Shown piece by piece: positions 50,397 through 64,000 of a stretch of DNA of 64,000 nucleotides. This DNA comes from Lucifuga dentata. Taxonomy: Eukaryota; Chordata; Actinopteri; Ophidiiformes; Bythitidae. Both the position numbers and the translations under genes were made by a program. A model generated the notes under the pieces. It had not been told where the DNA came from, searched no databases, and was given only the letters and a program-made list of their open reading frames with translations. The first letter of the stretch is position 1, and each line of letters starts with the position of its first letter. The stretch is from the NCBI GenBank assembly GCA_014773175.1, contig VXCM01000303.1, positions 69,358 through 133,357 on the forward strand. Reading direction: 5' to 3'.

Positions 50397-52701
50397 ATCC
50401 TTAAGTGGAGCCATCTGCCTCAATAGGCCACACAATGATATTTAATGGCTTTATCATTTGATTATGGTTGTCACAAGAAATATATTTATTGTCTATCTGG
50501 CATGCCATATGCTGCATTGGGTATATTATATTACACATATTACAGCATATCACATAGATGTTCATATCCAATGCATCAAATTGGAATAGGTTATGTTTCC
50601 TGTTTGTTTCATCTTTAATTTCTTTTCCATATGGGATATGTATGTTCTGATATATTGGACTGAATGCTTTTATGGTGTATTCTATCTGTTCCTAGACGGA
50701 GTACGCGCGGTTTGAGAATGGGCGCTATGTGTTTAGGATCCACCGTTCCCCATTATGTGAATATATGATCAACTTCATCCACAAACTTAAACACCTGCCG
50801 GAGAAGTACATGATGAACAGCGTACTGGAGAACTTTACTATTCTACAGGTACACACAGGAATCAGGAGTGTGCATGTGTGCTTAGAGACAGAAGATTTCG
50901 CTGTTTGTAGTTTGTTTGCATGCATGCTAATTGGCTGGTATTATACTCCATAAATATTCCATAAATACTACAGTATTTCAGTAAGTCTAATTCTTTTCTG
51001 TAAGGCCTAAGATAATATCTAGGGTATGGTAGCAACTGAGGAATGTGAAAAACCTGATTATTGTTGGTTTTTGAAGACTACTTTGTTTCTGTAGTTCTGC
51101 TGTAAAAAAAATAGCTGTTCATTTATACAAAGTTATTTGTTATGGGTATGTGTGACTGAAGACACACAAACAGCTTATCTTGATTTAAAATTACTTTAGA
51201 TATTAGTAACTATCTGCAACACAAAAATGCACTCATTGGCCTTCATCATTCATATAATTCCATTCATACCATTTTGAGGTGATAAAGCACAAGGCCACAC
51301 TGACATTCATTATGCACATTTTTCAGTGTGAAGTACATTTTGCAGGTGTTCTGAACTGTGCAAAGCAGCTGAACTGGTTTTAATGTGGTTGCAGTTTGAT
51401 ATTTTGGTAACCATGATAGACCACAACTGTTATCAGCTTTTGACTGTCTATGAATTGTTCTTTTTTCTAGATGCTTACAGAGTTAAAATATTTAGTTCAT
51501 TCCATTGTGAGACAGTCTTTTCTGAATGAGATGGTGTGCTTGTCAGAGAGGAGAAAGAGCGGAAAGTGAATAGAATGGAGTGTGTCACCATAGTAACAAA
51601 GTGGCCCTCAACACCCGGGTTCAAAGACATTGGTGTCCCTTCCTCTGGCGGCTGCATTCCTGCTGGCCAGGGGACAATGAGCATATTGAGCCCACACTGA
51701 CGACTACATGGCAGCATGTCATTAGGTCTCTCAATGGGCTGATTTTGCTCATATTAACCATGAACAGTGCATAAGCAGATGTGCATACACACGCACATGC
51801 AAATGCAGACACACTCACACATATATAGACAGCAAATAGAGGCATGCACTACAAATTCAAGGCTGGAGACACAATGTGTCGATATGCTTCATGTAACAAG
51901 TGCTCTGTTCAGTCATACAAGGAGCAATTGAGCCTAATGAATTGATGAAGTTGTGCTTCTAGCTTTATGGCTGTTGCGTTGTTATGCTGTTTTTGAGACT
52001 ACACGTGGTTTTCAGTTAGAAATAAGCTTTGCATATAGGATAACAAGAAGAGCATTTAACCAGAAAACTTATTTTTCATATGTATGTTTTCCTAAATTGC
52101 AGTTTTAATATTTATATAATATTTTACTTCAAACTTTTAGCTTCACCAGATTTGTTGGAAATGTCTCCTAGTTCTGCATGATCATTAAGTAAGCGAATGC
52201 ATGTCAGAGGTGTGTTCATGTAAGAGATGTAATGATCATACATGTGAACGACCATATTGTATAACATGCATGTTCACTTCTTATTTTTTTTTTAAAAAGT
52301 AATTAGAATGATGTGCCCCAAAGTTCCCAGAATTTGATTAATATGGATTTCAGTGGAGAGTCTCACAGCTGTTTATAATCTGTTTCAGAGACTTTTCCAC
52401 TATGCAAAGGACACAAACAATGAACATGAGGCACTGGAACTGGTATTCAAAATCAGTTGAGCCATATATGCAAATTTGAAAACTAGGTGGAGATTGTTTT
52501 TCGCAAATAAAGAAGCTGAAACCAATTTTAGTTAGCTTTACACTCTACAACATGGCAGAACAGGCCTGTCTTTGTGTGTCTCTACAGGTGGTGACTAACA
52601 GGGATACACTGGAGACCCTGCTGTGCATAGCCTACGTCTTTGAGGTGTCCACTAGTGAGCACGGGGCACAGCACCACATCTACCGGCTAATCAAAGACTG
52701 A
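26442..52701 (+). CDS. TEAD4: TEA domain transcription factor TEAD4, 11 coding exons, probable non-AUG start
   Basis: Binds CATTCC (M-CAT) DNA and recruits YAP/TAZ in Hippo signalling. Exons: 26442-26673, 40238-40302, 41539-41601, 43006-43140, 43670-43713, 44020-44081, 44282-44412, 45613-45786, 49580-49720, 50696-50848, 52588-52701. All are GT-AG and in phase: 1314 nt, 437 aa (human TEAD4 434). The TEA domain spans about residues 39-119, with recognition helix [16 protein letters not shown] proline-rich linker ([14 protein letters not shown]) leads to the YAP-binding domain, which has the palmitoylated cysteine in [11 protein letters not shown] (residue 370, TGT at 50756-50758) and C-terminal [40 protein letters not shown] and HIGQSNPTY favour TEAD4 over TEAD1 and TEAD3. 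No in-frame ATG precedes Lys-Met-Tyr-Gly at the exon 2 end. The N-terminus SAEW..PSPRGGS aligns with human SNEWSSPTSPEGS, so initiation at CTG 26442 or ACG 26475 is inferred. Confidence 0.94.
27150..27212. repeat. (ACT)n trinucleotide repeat
   Basis: An imperfect run of ACT/CTA triplets of about 63 nt lies in the large TEAD4 intron. Its long Thr or Leu translations are artefacts of the repeat. Confidence 0.9.
27813..27846. mobile_element. Possible end of a hAT-type transposon relic
   Basis: Read on the - strand, the segment begins CAGTGGTTCTCAAAATGTGG, the word that opens many vertebrate hAT (Charlie-like) elements. No matching left end or 8-bp target duplication was found, so this may be a solo fragment or chance. 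Confidence 0.35.
31507..31949. mobile_element. TTAA-flanked inverted-repeat element (MITE-like), second family
   Basis: The left end reads TTAAAGTGGGACTGCACTGA. The right end, reverse complemented, reads TTAAAGGGGGACTCCACCAA. The match continues inwards with gaps through ATTTTACAYATCAC and TTCAGTT, so the termini are inverted repeats of about 40-45 bp. TTAA lies at both edges. The 443-bp element has no coding capacity, as expected of a non-autonomous DNA transposon. Confidence 0.65.
33880..33924. repeat. Inverted repeat, 13-bp arms
   Basis: AGTGCATCTAGCA (33880-33892) and its exact complement TGCTAGATGCACT (33912-33924) are separated by 19 nt. The copy of element family A at about 34015-34286 begins roughly 90 bp downstream. 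Confidence 0.8.
34015..34286 (-). mobile_element. Dispersed element family A, copy in reverse orientation
   Basis: Reverse complemented, this begins TTAAAGGACCTTACCAGCGA, continues with TGCATGTTTGAGCCCAATA, AACCATTTTCCAAAACATAA and CCAAATCTCCTAATCTTT, and ends near TCTTCTCCTGGGACTATA. The same order of words occurs at 14966-15225 and in the right half of 37971-38559. It is non-coding. Confidence 0.7.
34707..34743. repeat. Perfect 16-bp hairpin with 5-nt loop
   Basis: AGATGCACCTACTACT (34707-34722), loop TATAG, then the exact reverse complement (34728-34743). No coding context. It could be a tiny foldback element or a structured RNA segment. Confidence 0.9.
35311..35341. repeat. (AG)n microsatellite
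   Basis: A pure AG run of 31 nt in the large TEAD4 intron. Confidence 0.95.
36063..36147. repeat. Inverted repeat around a poly-A loop
   Basis: CACCGTTCATCCAAATGGCT and, after an A-run (36097-36117), AGCCATTTGGATGAATGGTG are near-perfect complements (one mismatch, pairing continuing into CACAAAG/CTTTGT). The preceding TCTCAGTCATCCAGGTGG (about 36006-36023) is a word I associate with dispersed fish repeats. Confidence 0.75.
36360..36440 (+). pseudogene. Possible relic of a LINE reverse-transcriptase C-terminus
   Basis: One frame reads [11 protein letters not shown] followed by FCALK, resembling the LWNxLPxxL...F(K/R)xxLK tail that many fish LINE ORFs encode. Only about 20 codons are recognisable and no other LINE part was found nearby, so confidence is low. 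Confidence 0.25.
37971..38559. mobile_element. Palindromic family A element with both ends
   Basis: The left end TTAAAGGACCATACCGTGG and the reverse-complemented right end TTAAAGGAACGTATTGGCGA both run into the identical GCATGTTTGAGCCTAATATA and then TTCAATTTTCAT. This gives long imperfect terminal inverted repeats of about 100 bp or more around a roughly 330-bp centre. TTAA is present at both edges. Similarity to two other copies in this window shows it is mobile. Confidence 0.75.
41140..41440. repeat. Degenerate dispersed teleost repeat
   Basis: Two related blocks (around GGATCATGAATACCACAGGA and GGGAATCTTGAATGTTCACA, each followed by an AAATTTAAT word) and the phrase TCATTAGGAATCATTCTCTG resemble a common fish interspersed repeat that I recall in intact form. 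No coding capacity. It lies in the intron before the exon at 41539. Confidence 0.45.
41602..41612 (+). promoter_or_regulatory. TEAD4: Tandem splice donors of the TEAD4 exon at 41539
   Basis: The exon can end at 41601 (donor GTACGA) or at 41610 (donor GTGAGT, closer to consensus). The longer form adds three in-frame codons, Val-Arg-Tyr, directly after the TEA domain. The exon phase is unchanged. Confidence 0.6.
45560..45608. repeat. TEAD4: (CT)n microsatellite serving as a splice pyrimidine tract
   Basis: An almost pure CT array runs up to 4 nt before the AG (45611-45612) of the TEAD4 exon 45613-45786, so it forms that acceptor's polypyrimidine tract. Confidence 0.85.
46267..46312. repeat. 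(GA)n microsatellite
   Basis: A pure GA run of 46 nt in a TEAD4 intron. Confidence 0.95.
47638..47649 (+). promoter_or_regulatory. CTCF-like core in a TEAD4 intron
   Basis: CCAGCAGGTGGC fits CCASYAGRKGGC at every position. It lies in intronic DNA with no other annotation. Binding is unproven. Confidence 0.35.
47914..48046. repeat. Exact 66-bp duplication flanking a single n
   Basis: 47914-47979 and 47981-48046 are identical, separated only by the n at 47980. Each copy contains a hairpin (AGGAGCAGGG ... CCCTGCTCCT). The pattern suggests overlapping contig ends that were not merged. Confidence 0.9.
49095..49143. repeat. (AC)n microsatellite
   Basis: A pure AC run of 49 nt in the intron before the TEAD4 exon at 49580. 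Confidence 0.95.
50345..50394. repeat. (AC)n microsatellite
   Basis: A pure AC run of 50 nt about 300 bp before the TEAD4 exon at 50696. Open frames through it on both strands are artefacts. Confidence 0.95.
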
Positions 52702-53803
52702 CACAGTCAAACAGTTGGAACTTGTCTGCTATAGACCCATTGTAGCACCTCAGTGATCAACAACACTAAATAATGGACTACTTCCTCTGTAAACTTAAAG
52801 CTGAAACTGTACAACTCACAAGTCAGGACCCAGAGAAACACTGGCTGTGTCAGCGTACCCAGGAAAAATAGTATTGAGGAAGTGCTGAAATCGGTCCTGT
52901 GGAAGCTGAACCGGGCTTTGTGTGAAAAACAGAAGAAGACCATGGTATACTGTGGTCTCTATACCAAAGGAGCCAGACCTAGCCAACAAGATGTGCATGA
53001 GAAAGATATCGTTGGTGGTGTTTTTCATCTAATTTTACTTGTGCTTGTTTTGATTTAGATTCTTTTACACACGTGCATGTGCAGGGGATATTTGCTACAG
53101 ACTTGTGATGAGTTTGGCTGCCTCAGGGTGCCACCTAGTGACTTAAATATAAATAACAATGGGAAAAAAAGTTACAAGTAAACAAAGCCTTTGCACATCC
53201 AGAAAATATCACAGTTTTTGTGCCAATCTTTTGCGGTATTTGAGCAACATAATTATATACAATGCCACATCATCTCCTCTGAAGAGTTACGAAAAGAAGA
53301 GGCTAAAATAATTTGAAAGCGATATTATATTCACTTTGTTTGATGTCCAATGTTACTGTAAATGTTTCTGTATTGTCTTACTATTTTTGATTGAAAACAA
53401 TATAACTACAATAGAAGGCACATAATAACACTGCTAACTTGAACCAGATTTTGATCTGTAAGTTGATGACTGATTTGTCAGAAACTGTAACTTGGCCTGA
53501 AGTGTCAGATGAAAATACAAGTGTTTCTTACATAATGCTTCACTCTTGATGGGTTTACTGCAACATGTGGCTGTATTAGTGTGCACATAATAACTAACCT
53601 ATTTTTCAAGTGTGTAGGCTTCTGCCATAATAGATTTCATGGAAACCGGAGCTATTACAACTATTGATTCCCATTTCTAAACAACAGAGCTGTTGTGTAT
53701 ATTATACATTATGTATATTATATATTACATATATATTATGTATAGCAGAAATATGGCAGGTATGACAATGTCAGAGGAACTAGCTTATCAATTTTAATTA
53801 TAT

Positions 53804-53804
<1 letters not shown>

Positions 53805-53842
<38 letters not shown>
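53805..53842. repeat. (TAGA)n microsatellite
   Basis: A tetranucleotide array of about 38 nt downstream of TEAD4. Confidence 0.95.
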
Positions 53843-53843
<1 letters not shown>

Positions 53844-54069
53844 AACACCCTAGTAACAGTTTGAATAATAGTTTACAGTAGGAAAAAACATTACAACATT
53901 GGACTACAATATTTTTGATGCAGGTGAACACTGTCCTCTACTGGCTTTCAGATATCATTACATGTTCAATCCTCATCTCCATTCTGTTTCTGTTCAGCTG
54001 AAACTGTTACTAGTTTATTAAGTATGCCTGTTCGATTCAGTGCAATCCAACACAACAGCCTTTAAATGC

Positions 54070-54075
54070 AATAAA
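54070..54075 (+). terminator. TEAD4: Candidate poly(A) signal of TEAD4
   Basis: AATAAA about 1.37 kb after the TEAD4 stop, the first canonical signal I found on this strand. Later AATAAA or variant sites exist, so the real end may differ. Confidence 0.35.
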
Positions 54076-56141
54076 TCCTACCTAAGTAAAGATTATGATT
54101 CAGTATTGTTGCCACTGTCAGAGGAGTTAATTTCACTCTATGGTAATTTTTTTTAGGTTTGGATTGCCTTATTGACATAAATGTGGGAGACAGAAGGTTA
54201 GAAATACCTCTAAAATTATGTGACTCAATACGATGCCACAACCAACAATGGTCACATATAGTACCATAGAGTTGAATCAACGCTTCTCTGACAATGTCAA
54301 CAAAAACTGATAATTACAAGCTTCATAATGGCAGCATGTATTGTAGGGCTGCTGTGATTGCATTACATACATGTGTAATTAATAAACTTGAAAACTCAGT
54401 GGAAAATGAAAGTTTAAAGACAGAACACTCAACTTCTGGCAAGTCAATGAAGTTTAACACATGAAAGCTAGAACTGCAAGGTTTGGAAAGCAGCACATCG
54501 AATAGTGCCAGTTCCCATCTGATCCACCCGTGGCAGCTCCAAACCAAAGAATGATGATGAGTTTTGTTGTTAAGTGCCTGCTGCTATAAAAGCCAAATCC
54601 ATCTGGGGCACAGGCCAGATACTTTACTGGTCTAAATTGGCAGCTTTTCTAAATTGTTATTCTTATTCACAGAGCTATGCACACTTTGGGAAACAATATT
54701 TTTAACAGGAATTTTTCTATTAACTAAAGATGGATTTGTGCTACTACAATGTCAAATTAGCAAGAGCAGATTTTAACTTTTTCCACATCATATCTGTACA
54801 GAATGAAACCTCTTGACTGTAGCACAAGTCCTGCAATCCATAAAATCTCTATCAAAAATAATTTTAAAAAAACAAAACAAAAAGGATCCTTTCATCTCCC
54901 AGGTGTAAACTGAGATCTTAGCTTGGACAGACAAGCTGAGAAAAGGTGAGAGAAACGGTCTAAAAGGGAAGCAAACCCAAAGCCAAGGAGTAAAGGGCTT
55001 ATTTCCATAATCCCACTTGGAAGAATTCAGGGAAATTGCTACAATTATGTCGATCCACTCTCAGATGTCTGCTTGCAGTAAAAACAGAAGGCTTGTGGGA
55101 ACAAAGGTCACTCAAATTCAGTCTAGTCTAGTCCCTGCTAAAAGTACAATAGGTTTTTGTGAGCTTTACATACAATGAGAGCTTTGTGGTAAAGTAATAC
55201 ATGCACTGTGGGGTTTCAGTTTAGATCTCTGGCATGCAGTGAAAAAACCCAACTATCAAGTAGTTGCCAATTATCAATTTTTAGAATTAGAGAGTAATTT
55301 AAACATACTGCACCATGTAAAGCCAGTGACAGCAGCTGTTACACTCAGAAATATACCCAGCACATCCCAACAGCTAAAAGAAAATATCCCAAATTCCATC
55401 AACGGGAATATTTTACAGAATAAATTATGCATTAGCTGTGTGTGACACATTTATAGCAGATCAAAAAAAAAAAAGGAGATTTTAATAAGACTGAAAAACT
55501 AAAGAAAAAACTGTTTACTCTAACTCACAAAATTATTGTATTATCCCTGTAATATACCTACATGCAGAGTGGACAAAATAACAAATATCTTTAAATATGC
55601 AATCCAGATTAACAAATGTTGTTAATTTGTCTTGCACATTGAAAGTTGTACCACCTTATTATAAGCTTCACAAATCAAAATAGCATTTCTTACAGTGTTT
55701 CACCCGTATACTTTTACTATTATCAGTTTAAATTCTTATAATCTCATTAAGCCATTCATACTAAAAAAAAAAAAATTCTCCAATACTCATTATTTGAATG
55801 GATAATAAAGCTTTGTAGGAGTAAAACTGTAAATATTAATTGACAATAGCTGGTGCTATTGGTTCTGAAATGTGGTGCACATCAGTATCTAATCAAATGT
55901 AAATCTGAGAGGTCTTCCTCTGGCTGGTGAGAAAGGAATCCGGACACCTTACGCACGGCTGGTCTCCACCTCCTCCAGGTGCGTAAATGTGACACACCTG
56001 GAGAGGGACCCACAGCAGTAAAACCAGACCCCTGACTTGACTTCAGGGCTGCCAACTTCAGCAATCAACACAGACCTCATCAGGTATGTCCCTGCTTTGC
56101 CCGGATTATAATTTAACATGGTCTGATTTACATTACGCGCA

Positions 56142-58022
56142 ATGAACGTCCCATGGGGTTTGCTGGCGGTTTTGAGTCTGGTGTGCCACACCGAGTCGAG
56201 GTGTTCACCGACAATTTATTATAAAAACTGCTGGATTCGACGCTTCCCGGGGATTTTTATTGATATCGAGGAATCACAGAAGAGAGGAGCGCAGGTTTTG
56301 AAGCATTACCAAGAGGACACTGCGCTGAAATGTAGCCGGACGTGTTGTCTTACAAGGAACTGTAAGTCATGTTTCTTTAACTTTAAAACTATCAAAAATT
56401 ACACGGGGGAGAGGGTTGTTAAGGGTGTAAATGGAATTCTTTCATTCATCTTTCGTTCATTCAAGCCTTTATTTCTTTTAACAGTTTCCTGCAATCTGGC
56501 AATATTTCACTATGACACCATTCAAGAAAACGTGAACTGTTTCCACCTGCACTGTCCAACACTGGAGAGCTGCATCCTCAGTCACAGAAGGAACGTTGTT
56601 CTTTACAATATCACCAAGGGTACGTGAATGTCTCATCAAAAACAGCATGCTTTATAATACTTTTTAATTATGACGCTTAGATTTCATGCGTCGCCTAGTA
56701 TGCATCATACTGTTAATACTTATTCTTATTATATATTTTTATTTTGTTTATTTATTGTTAATAAATCTATACAGTGACAAATATTTTAAATTAAATTGTA
56801 TTAATATTTTTAAAAATCTCATCTACAAAGGCAGCAATTTCTAAATTTTGGAACAGAAATTTAATTAAAAATAGTTCAAACGAAATACTTACAATTGATA
56901 ATGAGAGTAAAAATATAGTAAATACAACTATATACTCTCACAGTATTTATATTGTAGACTTCCATGCAATAAAAAAAAGCTGGTATACACAGTATATGAT
57001 GTGGACTGTGTACTGCCAGACAAGTTTGAAGAAAAAAAAAAAAACTCTAGTGGAAATTTCTTGATTCATTTCTTGCCTCAGGTGTGGATCCTGACCTTTT
57101 GGTGTTTGGAAAATACTTCACATCCAATGTGCGTGTGTTACCCCACCACTACAGCAGAGTCAATGCCTCAGAGCCACTGGCCTCAGACAAGCGGCAGTTC
57201 AATAGGCCACACCTCCCCCCTGCCCCGGCTCTGACTCCTGCACCTGCAGTAAAAGCCACCACCACCACCACCTCCACCTCCACTGCAAGACGACTGTTTA
57301 CCAGCACTGTGCTGCAGAGCACTGCTCAGTCTACAACAGCTTCAGCAACTACTTTTTCTTCAACATCAACAGCTCCTCCAGCCCTAGAGACCCATGCACA
57401 CACAACTGCTCCATTCACCCCCACCATCTCCACCTCCACCTCTTCTCCAACGCCCAGCCATATAATGCCTCCTCCATCCAAATCAACCACGTTTACCCCT
57501 GACCCTGCCCAGACAACTTCCAACTTCCCTTCTACTCTGGAGGCTACTACAATTATGGAGGCTGTCACAACTATGCAGGATACCACAACTATGGAGGATA
57601 CAACTATGCAGCCCTCCCCATCCACCCCTACTGAACATCATACCTCCACCTTTTCTCCACTGTCCTCTAGTACTCCAACTTCCATGGCTTTTATGGGTAA
57701 CATAGAGAACAGTAAGCATCACCCAAATGACACCAAGGACAACTTAGAAAGGAACGACACTGCAGGGAATGAGGATGGTCTGGGGGACAGTGGGGAGGAC
57801 ACTCTTGGGGGGTGGGGACCTGGGTGGCATGTGGCTGCTCACACTGTGCTGGTGGCAGTGGCAACGTGTATCACAGTGTTGCTAAGCTGCTGTTGCACAA
57901 TTTTAGTTGTTGTGAGCTGGAGGGGTCAGAAAAAGAGGATGGGACGCTACCATACATCTTGGAGAGGGAAACGGGGTTCTATGCGTCTAATAAAGTATGT
58001 TCTGGTCAGAGAAAGCCCTTGA
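56142..58022 (+). CDS. MANSC4: MANSC domain-containing protein 4, 3 exons, complete
   Basis: Predicted type I membrane protein of unknown biochemical role. Exons 56142-56361, 56485-56619 and 57082-58022 join in phase (1296 nt, 431 aa). The signal peptide is about residues 1-19 (hydrophobic LLAVLSLVC). The MANSC domain follows, with CSPTIYYKNCWIRRFPG, DIEESQKRGAQ, CSRTCCLTRN, SCNLAIFHYD and NCFHLHCPTLESC; its cysteines match those of the human protein. VDPDLLVFGKY opens exon 3. About residues 175-335 form a Thr/Ser/Pro-rich, mucin-like stalk, likely O-glycosylated. A transmembrane segment (HTVLVAVATCITVLLSCCC...ILVVV) and a short basic tail (GQKKRMGRY) end the protein. The start is the first ATG ahead of the signal peptide. 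Family and neighbour MRPS35 agree with the human arrangement as I remember it. Confidence 0.92.
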
Positions 58023-59298
58023 AATAGAGGATGGAGTCTATGTGAGCCAAAAATTGGTGGAACTAGTATTTATTCATTTAAAAATGTTTCCCAGAAAGTT
58101 TTTTTTTTGAGTCTATGAAGAAGATGACTTAAGTTTAAATTTTAAGTTTGAATTTGAACAACTGTACTTTTTTTTTTCCCCACATACTGGATACATCATG
58201 GATTTGAATAGCAAGACTAAGACTGCTTTATTAAAAAAAAAAAAAAAGTTTAAATAACAATACTGTCAGCTGATATGTTTACAAATTCTAAAATAGTCAG
58301 ACTGACCGGACAGATATTTTATAGATTAAGTGTGATTCTACTAAACGTAAACATATACGACTGATAGTGGGTACCAGAAACATTAAGTCCATAATTGCTG
58401 TTCGGACTTTGGTTTCACTTGTTTCATAATGACTTTTCACAGAAGAGACACACTCAGCCAACGCCTTTGGCCACAGCAATTTGCCTTAAGAAAGATGATA
58501 TGAAGTCCATTTGGCAGAGCTGCATTTTGATGTACTTCAAGTTGTGACTGATGTTGCTGCCAAACCACAGGGACAGAGGTCCATGCTGATCTTAAGTGGG
58601 ACTTAAAGGGGGCTTCCAAGGGTTCAATTCAATTCAAGGGTTGTTCGGATAGTTTAAAAAAAATGAATTGTCCTTTGTGGGGCTCGTGATGGCCTCTTTT
58701 AGGACTTGTAACCCGCAGTGTTTAACTGTTCTGCTGTCTAGCGCATCTCCTCACCGCATTGGGTTTCTTCTGAACTAAAAGTGCACGGACTACAGACCAA
58801 AACTCTTTAAGAAGGGTGAGGCACTTTTCATCAGCCTGCTGTTAAATGCATCCTTTCAACCATTGACTGGAGTGGTTTGAGAGCTGAACTTGGGATGGGA
58901 AGCGTTGCCGTTATCACAAGACACTTTTAAACCATCACACGTAAAAACTGTTGCTTTCAAATTAAAAGAAAGTTTTATTAACAGCCATACACATAATGTT
59001 TTTATAACTAAAAACAGCATCATATACCTGACCTGGCAGTGAAAAAAATAAATATATTAACCAAGACCCTAACATTTTAATCTCGTGATGTAATAACTGG
59101 AATAATAATTGGAATAATACCTACAGTAAGGTTTTCTTTGTGCTGTTCTTATTTAGATAGTCCATGATTGAAAAAAATAAAATATGTAGGCTTATGCCAC
59201 AACATATAAAAAAAAAGAAAAACAAATACTATCACATGTCTAACATATATTGCTCTTGGACACATCTTTGTGTGAAGACATTTGTACATGAAGCTGTA
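58023..59298. other. Convergent 3' ends of MANSC4 and MRPS35
   Basis: Tail-to-tail interval of 1.28 kb with no gene. An ATTAAA at 58230-58235, followed by an A-run, may end MANSC4. TTTATT at 58974-58979 is a - strand AATAAA for MRPS35. The transcripts need not overlap. Confidence 0.5.
58974..58979 (-). terminator. MRPS35: Candidate poly(A) signal of MRPS35
   Basis: Read on the - strand it is AATAAA, about 320 nt past the MRPS35 stop codon, a typical distance for a short 3' UTR. Confidence 0.5.
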
Positions 59299-62790
<3,492 letters not shown>

Positions 62791-64000
62791 CTGGAATGCA
62801 ATGACATGACACATGACCCGAAGAGAAACAACTAATATAGTCATGACAAAAGATCAGGACAGATGGAATTTATGTAACATATTTCTTACATTGTCTCTTT
62901 AAATCTGGAACCAAAGCTTAGGAAAAGATTTATTTATAGCAAACATAAAGCTCTGACTGAGCTGTTTAAAATCCTTTACTTTTTACAGACAGAATAATGT
63001 GCAAGCCCTGTGCAGAGTGGATAGATGTAAAACGACAGAGATTAAGCATGATTACGCTATTTTCTTTTGCTTTAATTTATACAAATTGTACACTTCAACA
63101 TAAATACATTTGTAGATAGAGGTACCACCTGCACTGACACAAAGGTGAGGTCAGATTGTGACTGGACAGACATGCAAACGTCAAATGTTTAGTTTGTTAC
63201 CACTAGAACCATCGGTGTCTGCTGGCATGGATCAATCCAGACAGAGCTTTTGTTTGCAGAATTTTCCCTAACTACTTACACACTGTGTAAATAAATTGTA
63301 TTTTAAAAGATAGCTAAAGGTGAATTGAAAACACACACTCCTCATTTAAGCATGTTGGTTAAAGAATACATTGAATACATTGAATACTTGAATACATTTT
63401 GGTTAAACTGAAAATGGTAGCCAGGGTTTGCTCCTCTTTATGTCAGACTCCATCTGATCATTACCAGGTTCTCTCTCTAAATCTATGAGATTTGCTCCCC
63501 CGTCTATCTTTGATTCAGCCTAATCCACTGGGATTAACGTCTGATTATTCCTACCTTCCCAATATAATCTAAGGCAAAGTATGAGTGGAGCAAATGGCTG
63601 GTTATTAATAGTCCAAATTGCACTTAACCAACTGACAAAATGAAAATGGCAGATTTATCAGTTGGGTTTTGTATTGTATTTGTGTTCAACAGCAGGACTG
63701 TTTCCACCATAGTGAAACAAAAGCCTATGTGATTAGCCCCAAACAAGTTACAAAATGAGTCTTGTGCAAATCAAAACATCATTGATTTTAAATATGACTG
63801 GAATGCAGGATAAATAAATTGGAATGATATCAAATAGAAATCACATTTGTTCATATGTGGAAAGTTGCCGTTGTTTAACTGTGGTTAAGTTATACGGATA
63901 ACCATGAATTCTATTTAATAAATTGCTAAAATTACAATCCATTCATAGTCATCCTGTGCAACTGGAAAACAACAAGGCCACTTGATATAAGTAATATTGT
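62791..64000. other. MRPS35: MRPS35 upstream intron to window edge
   Basis: The acceptor of the exon ending at 62790 shows that the gene continues leftwards in transcript terms, that is, to higher coordinates. I could not identify another MRPS35 exon in this 1.2 kb; it is AT-rich and featureless. Confidence 0.5.

Larger units (their letters stand above)
52702..56141. other. TEAD4 3' UTR and TEAD4-MANSC4 intergenic DNA
   Basis: No coding exon was seen. The first 1.4 kb probably is TEAD4 3' UTR. A TA-rich stretch (53695-53745) and a (TAGA)n array (53805-53842) follow, then featureless AT-rich DNA up to the MANSC4 leader. Near MANSC4 a small inverted repeat, CTCCAGGTG (55973-55981) with CACCTGGAG (55995-56003), contains E-box-like words. 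Confidence 0.5.

Noticed and set aside
57326..57625. Val/Gly-rich frame on the - strand in MANSC4 exon 3
   Set aside because: It is the antisense of the Thr/Ser-rich stalk; skewed composition keeps it open.

Overview
The window is nuclear DNA of a ray-finned fish, most likely a teleost. Vertebrate genes are split by GT-AG introns. Intergenic and intronic DNA is AT-rich and full of (CA)n, (GA)n and (GATA)n microsatellites, with short dispersed repeats. There is no operon, CRISPR array, phage or bacterial feature. The assembly contains one run of unknown bases (23112-23248) and many isolated single n positions, mostly inside homopolymers or simple repeats.

Four protein-coding genes can be reconstructed exon by exon. 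(1) DENND2A, + strand, 19 coding exons, 3270-17252. The joined frame has no break and predicts 1056 aa, a Rab9-directed DENN-domain exchange factor. (2) TEAD4, + strand, 11 coding exons, about 26442-52701, predicted 437 aa. It is the DNA-binding partner of YAP/TAZ in the Hippo pathway. A probable non-coding first exon and promoter lie at about 19690-19902. A 13.6 kb intron splits the TEA DNA-binding domain and holds most of the mobile-element debris. (3) MANSC4, + strand, 3 exons, 56142-58022, 431 aa, a type I membrane protein with an N-terminal MANSC domain and a Thr/Ser/Pro-rich stalk. (4) MRPS35, - strand, the last three coding exons only (62790 down to 59299), a mitochondrial small-subunit ribosomal protein. 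Its 5' part lies beyond the right edge.

DENND2A, TEAD4 and MANSC4 run in the same direction; MRPS35 converges on MANSC4 tail to tail. From memory, MANSC4 and MRPS35 are also neighbours in human (12p11), while human TEAD4 (12p13) and DENND2A (7q34) are apart, so the block looks like partly conserved synteny. The genes have unrelated jobs (vesicle traffic, transcription, cell surface, mitochondrial translation), and nothing suggests that they form one system.

The most interesting points are: the absence of any in-frame AUG at the TEAD4 start; two in-frame splice donors 9 nt apart after the TEA domain; two families of palindromic TTAA-flanked elements in the introns; a perfect 16-bp hairpin; a CTCF-like core between DENND2A and TEAD4; and a 66-bp duplication around an n that looks like an assembly error. 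I found no wholly new biological system.
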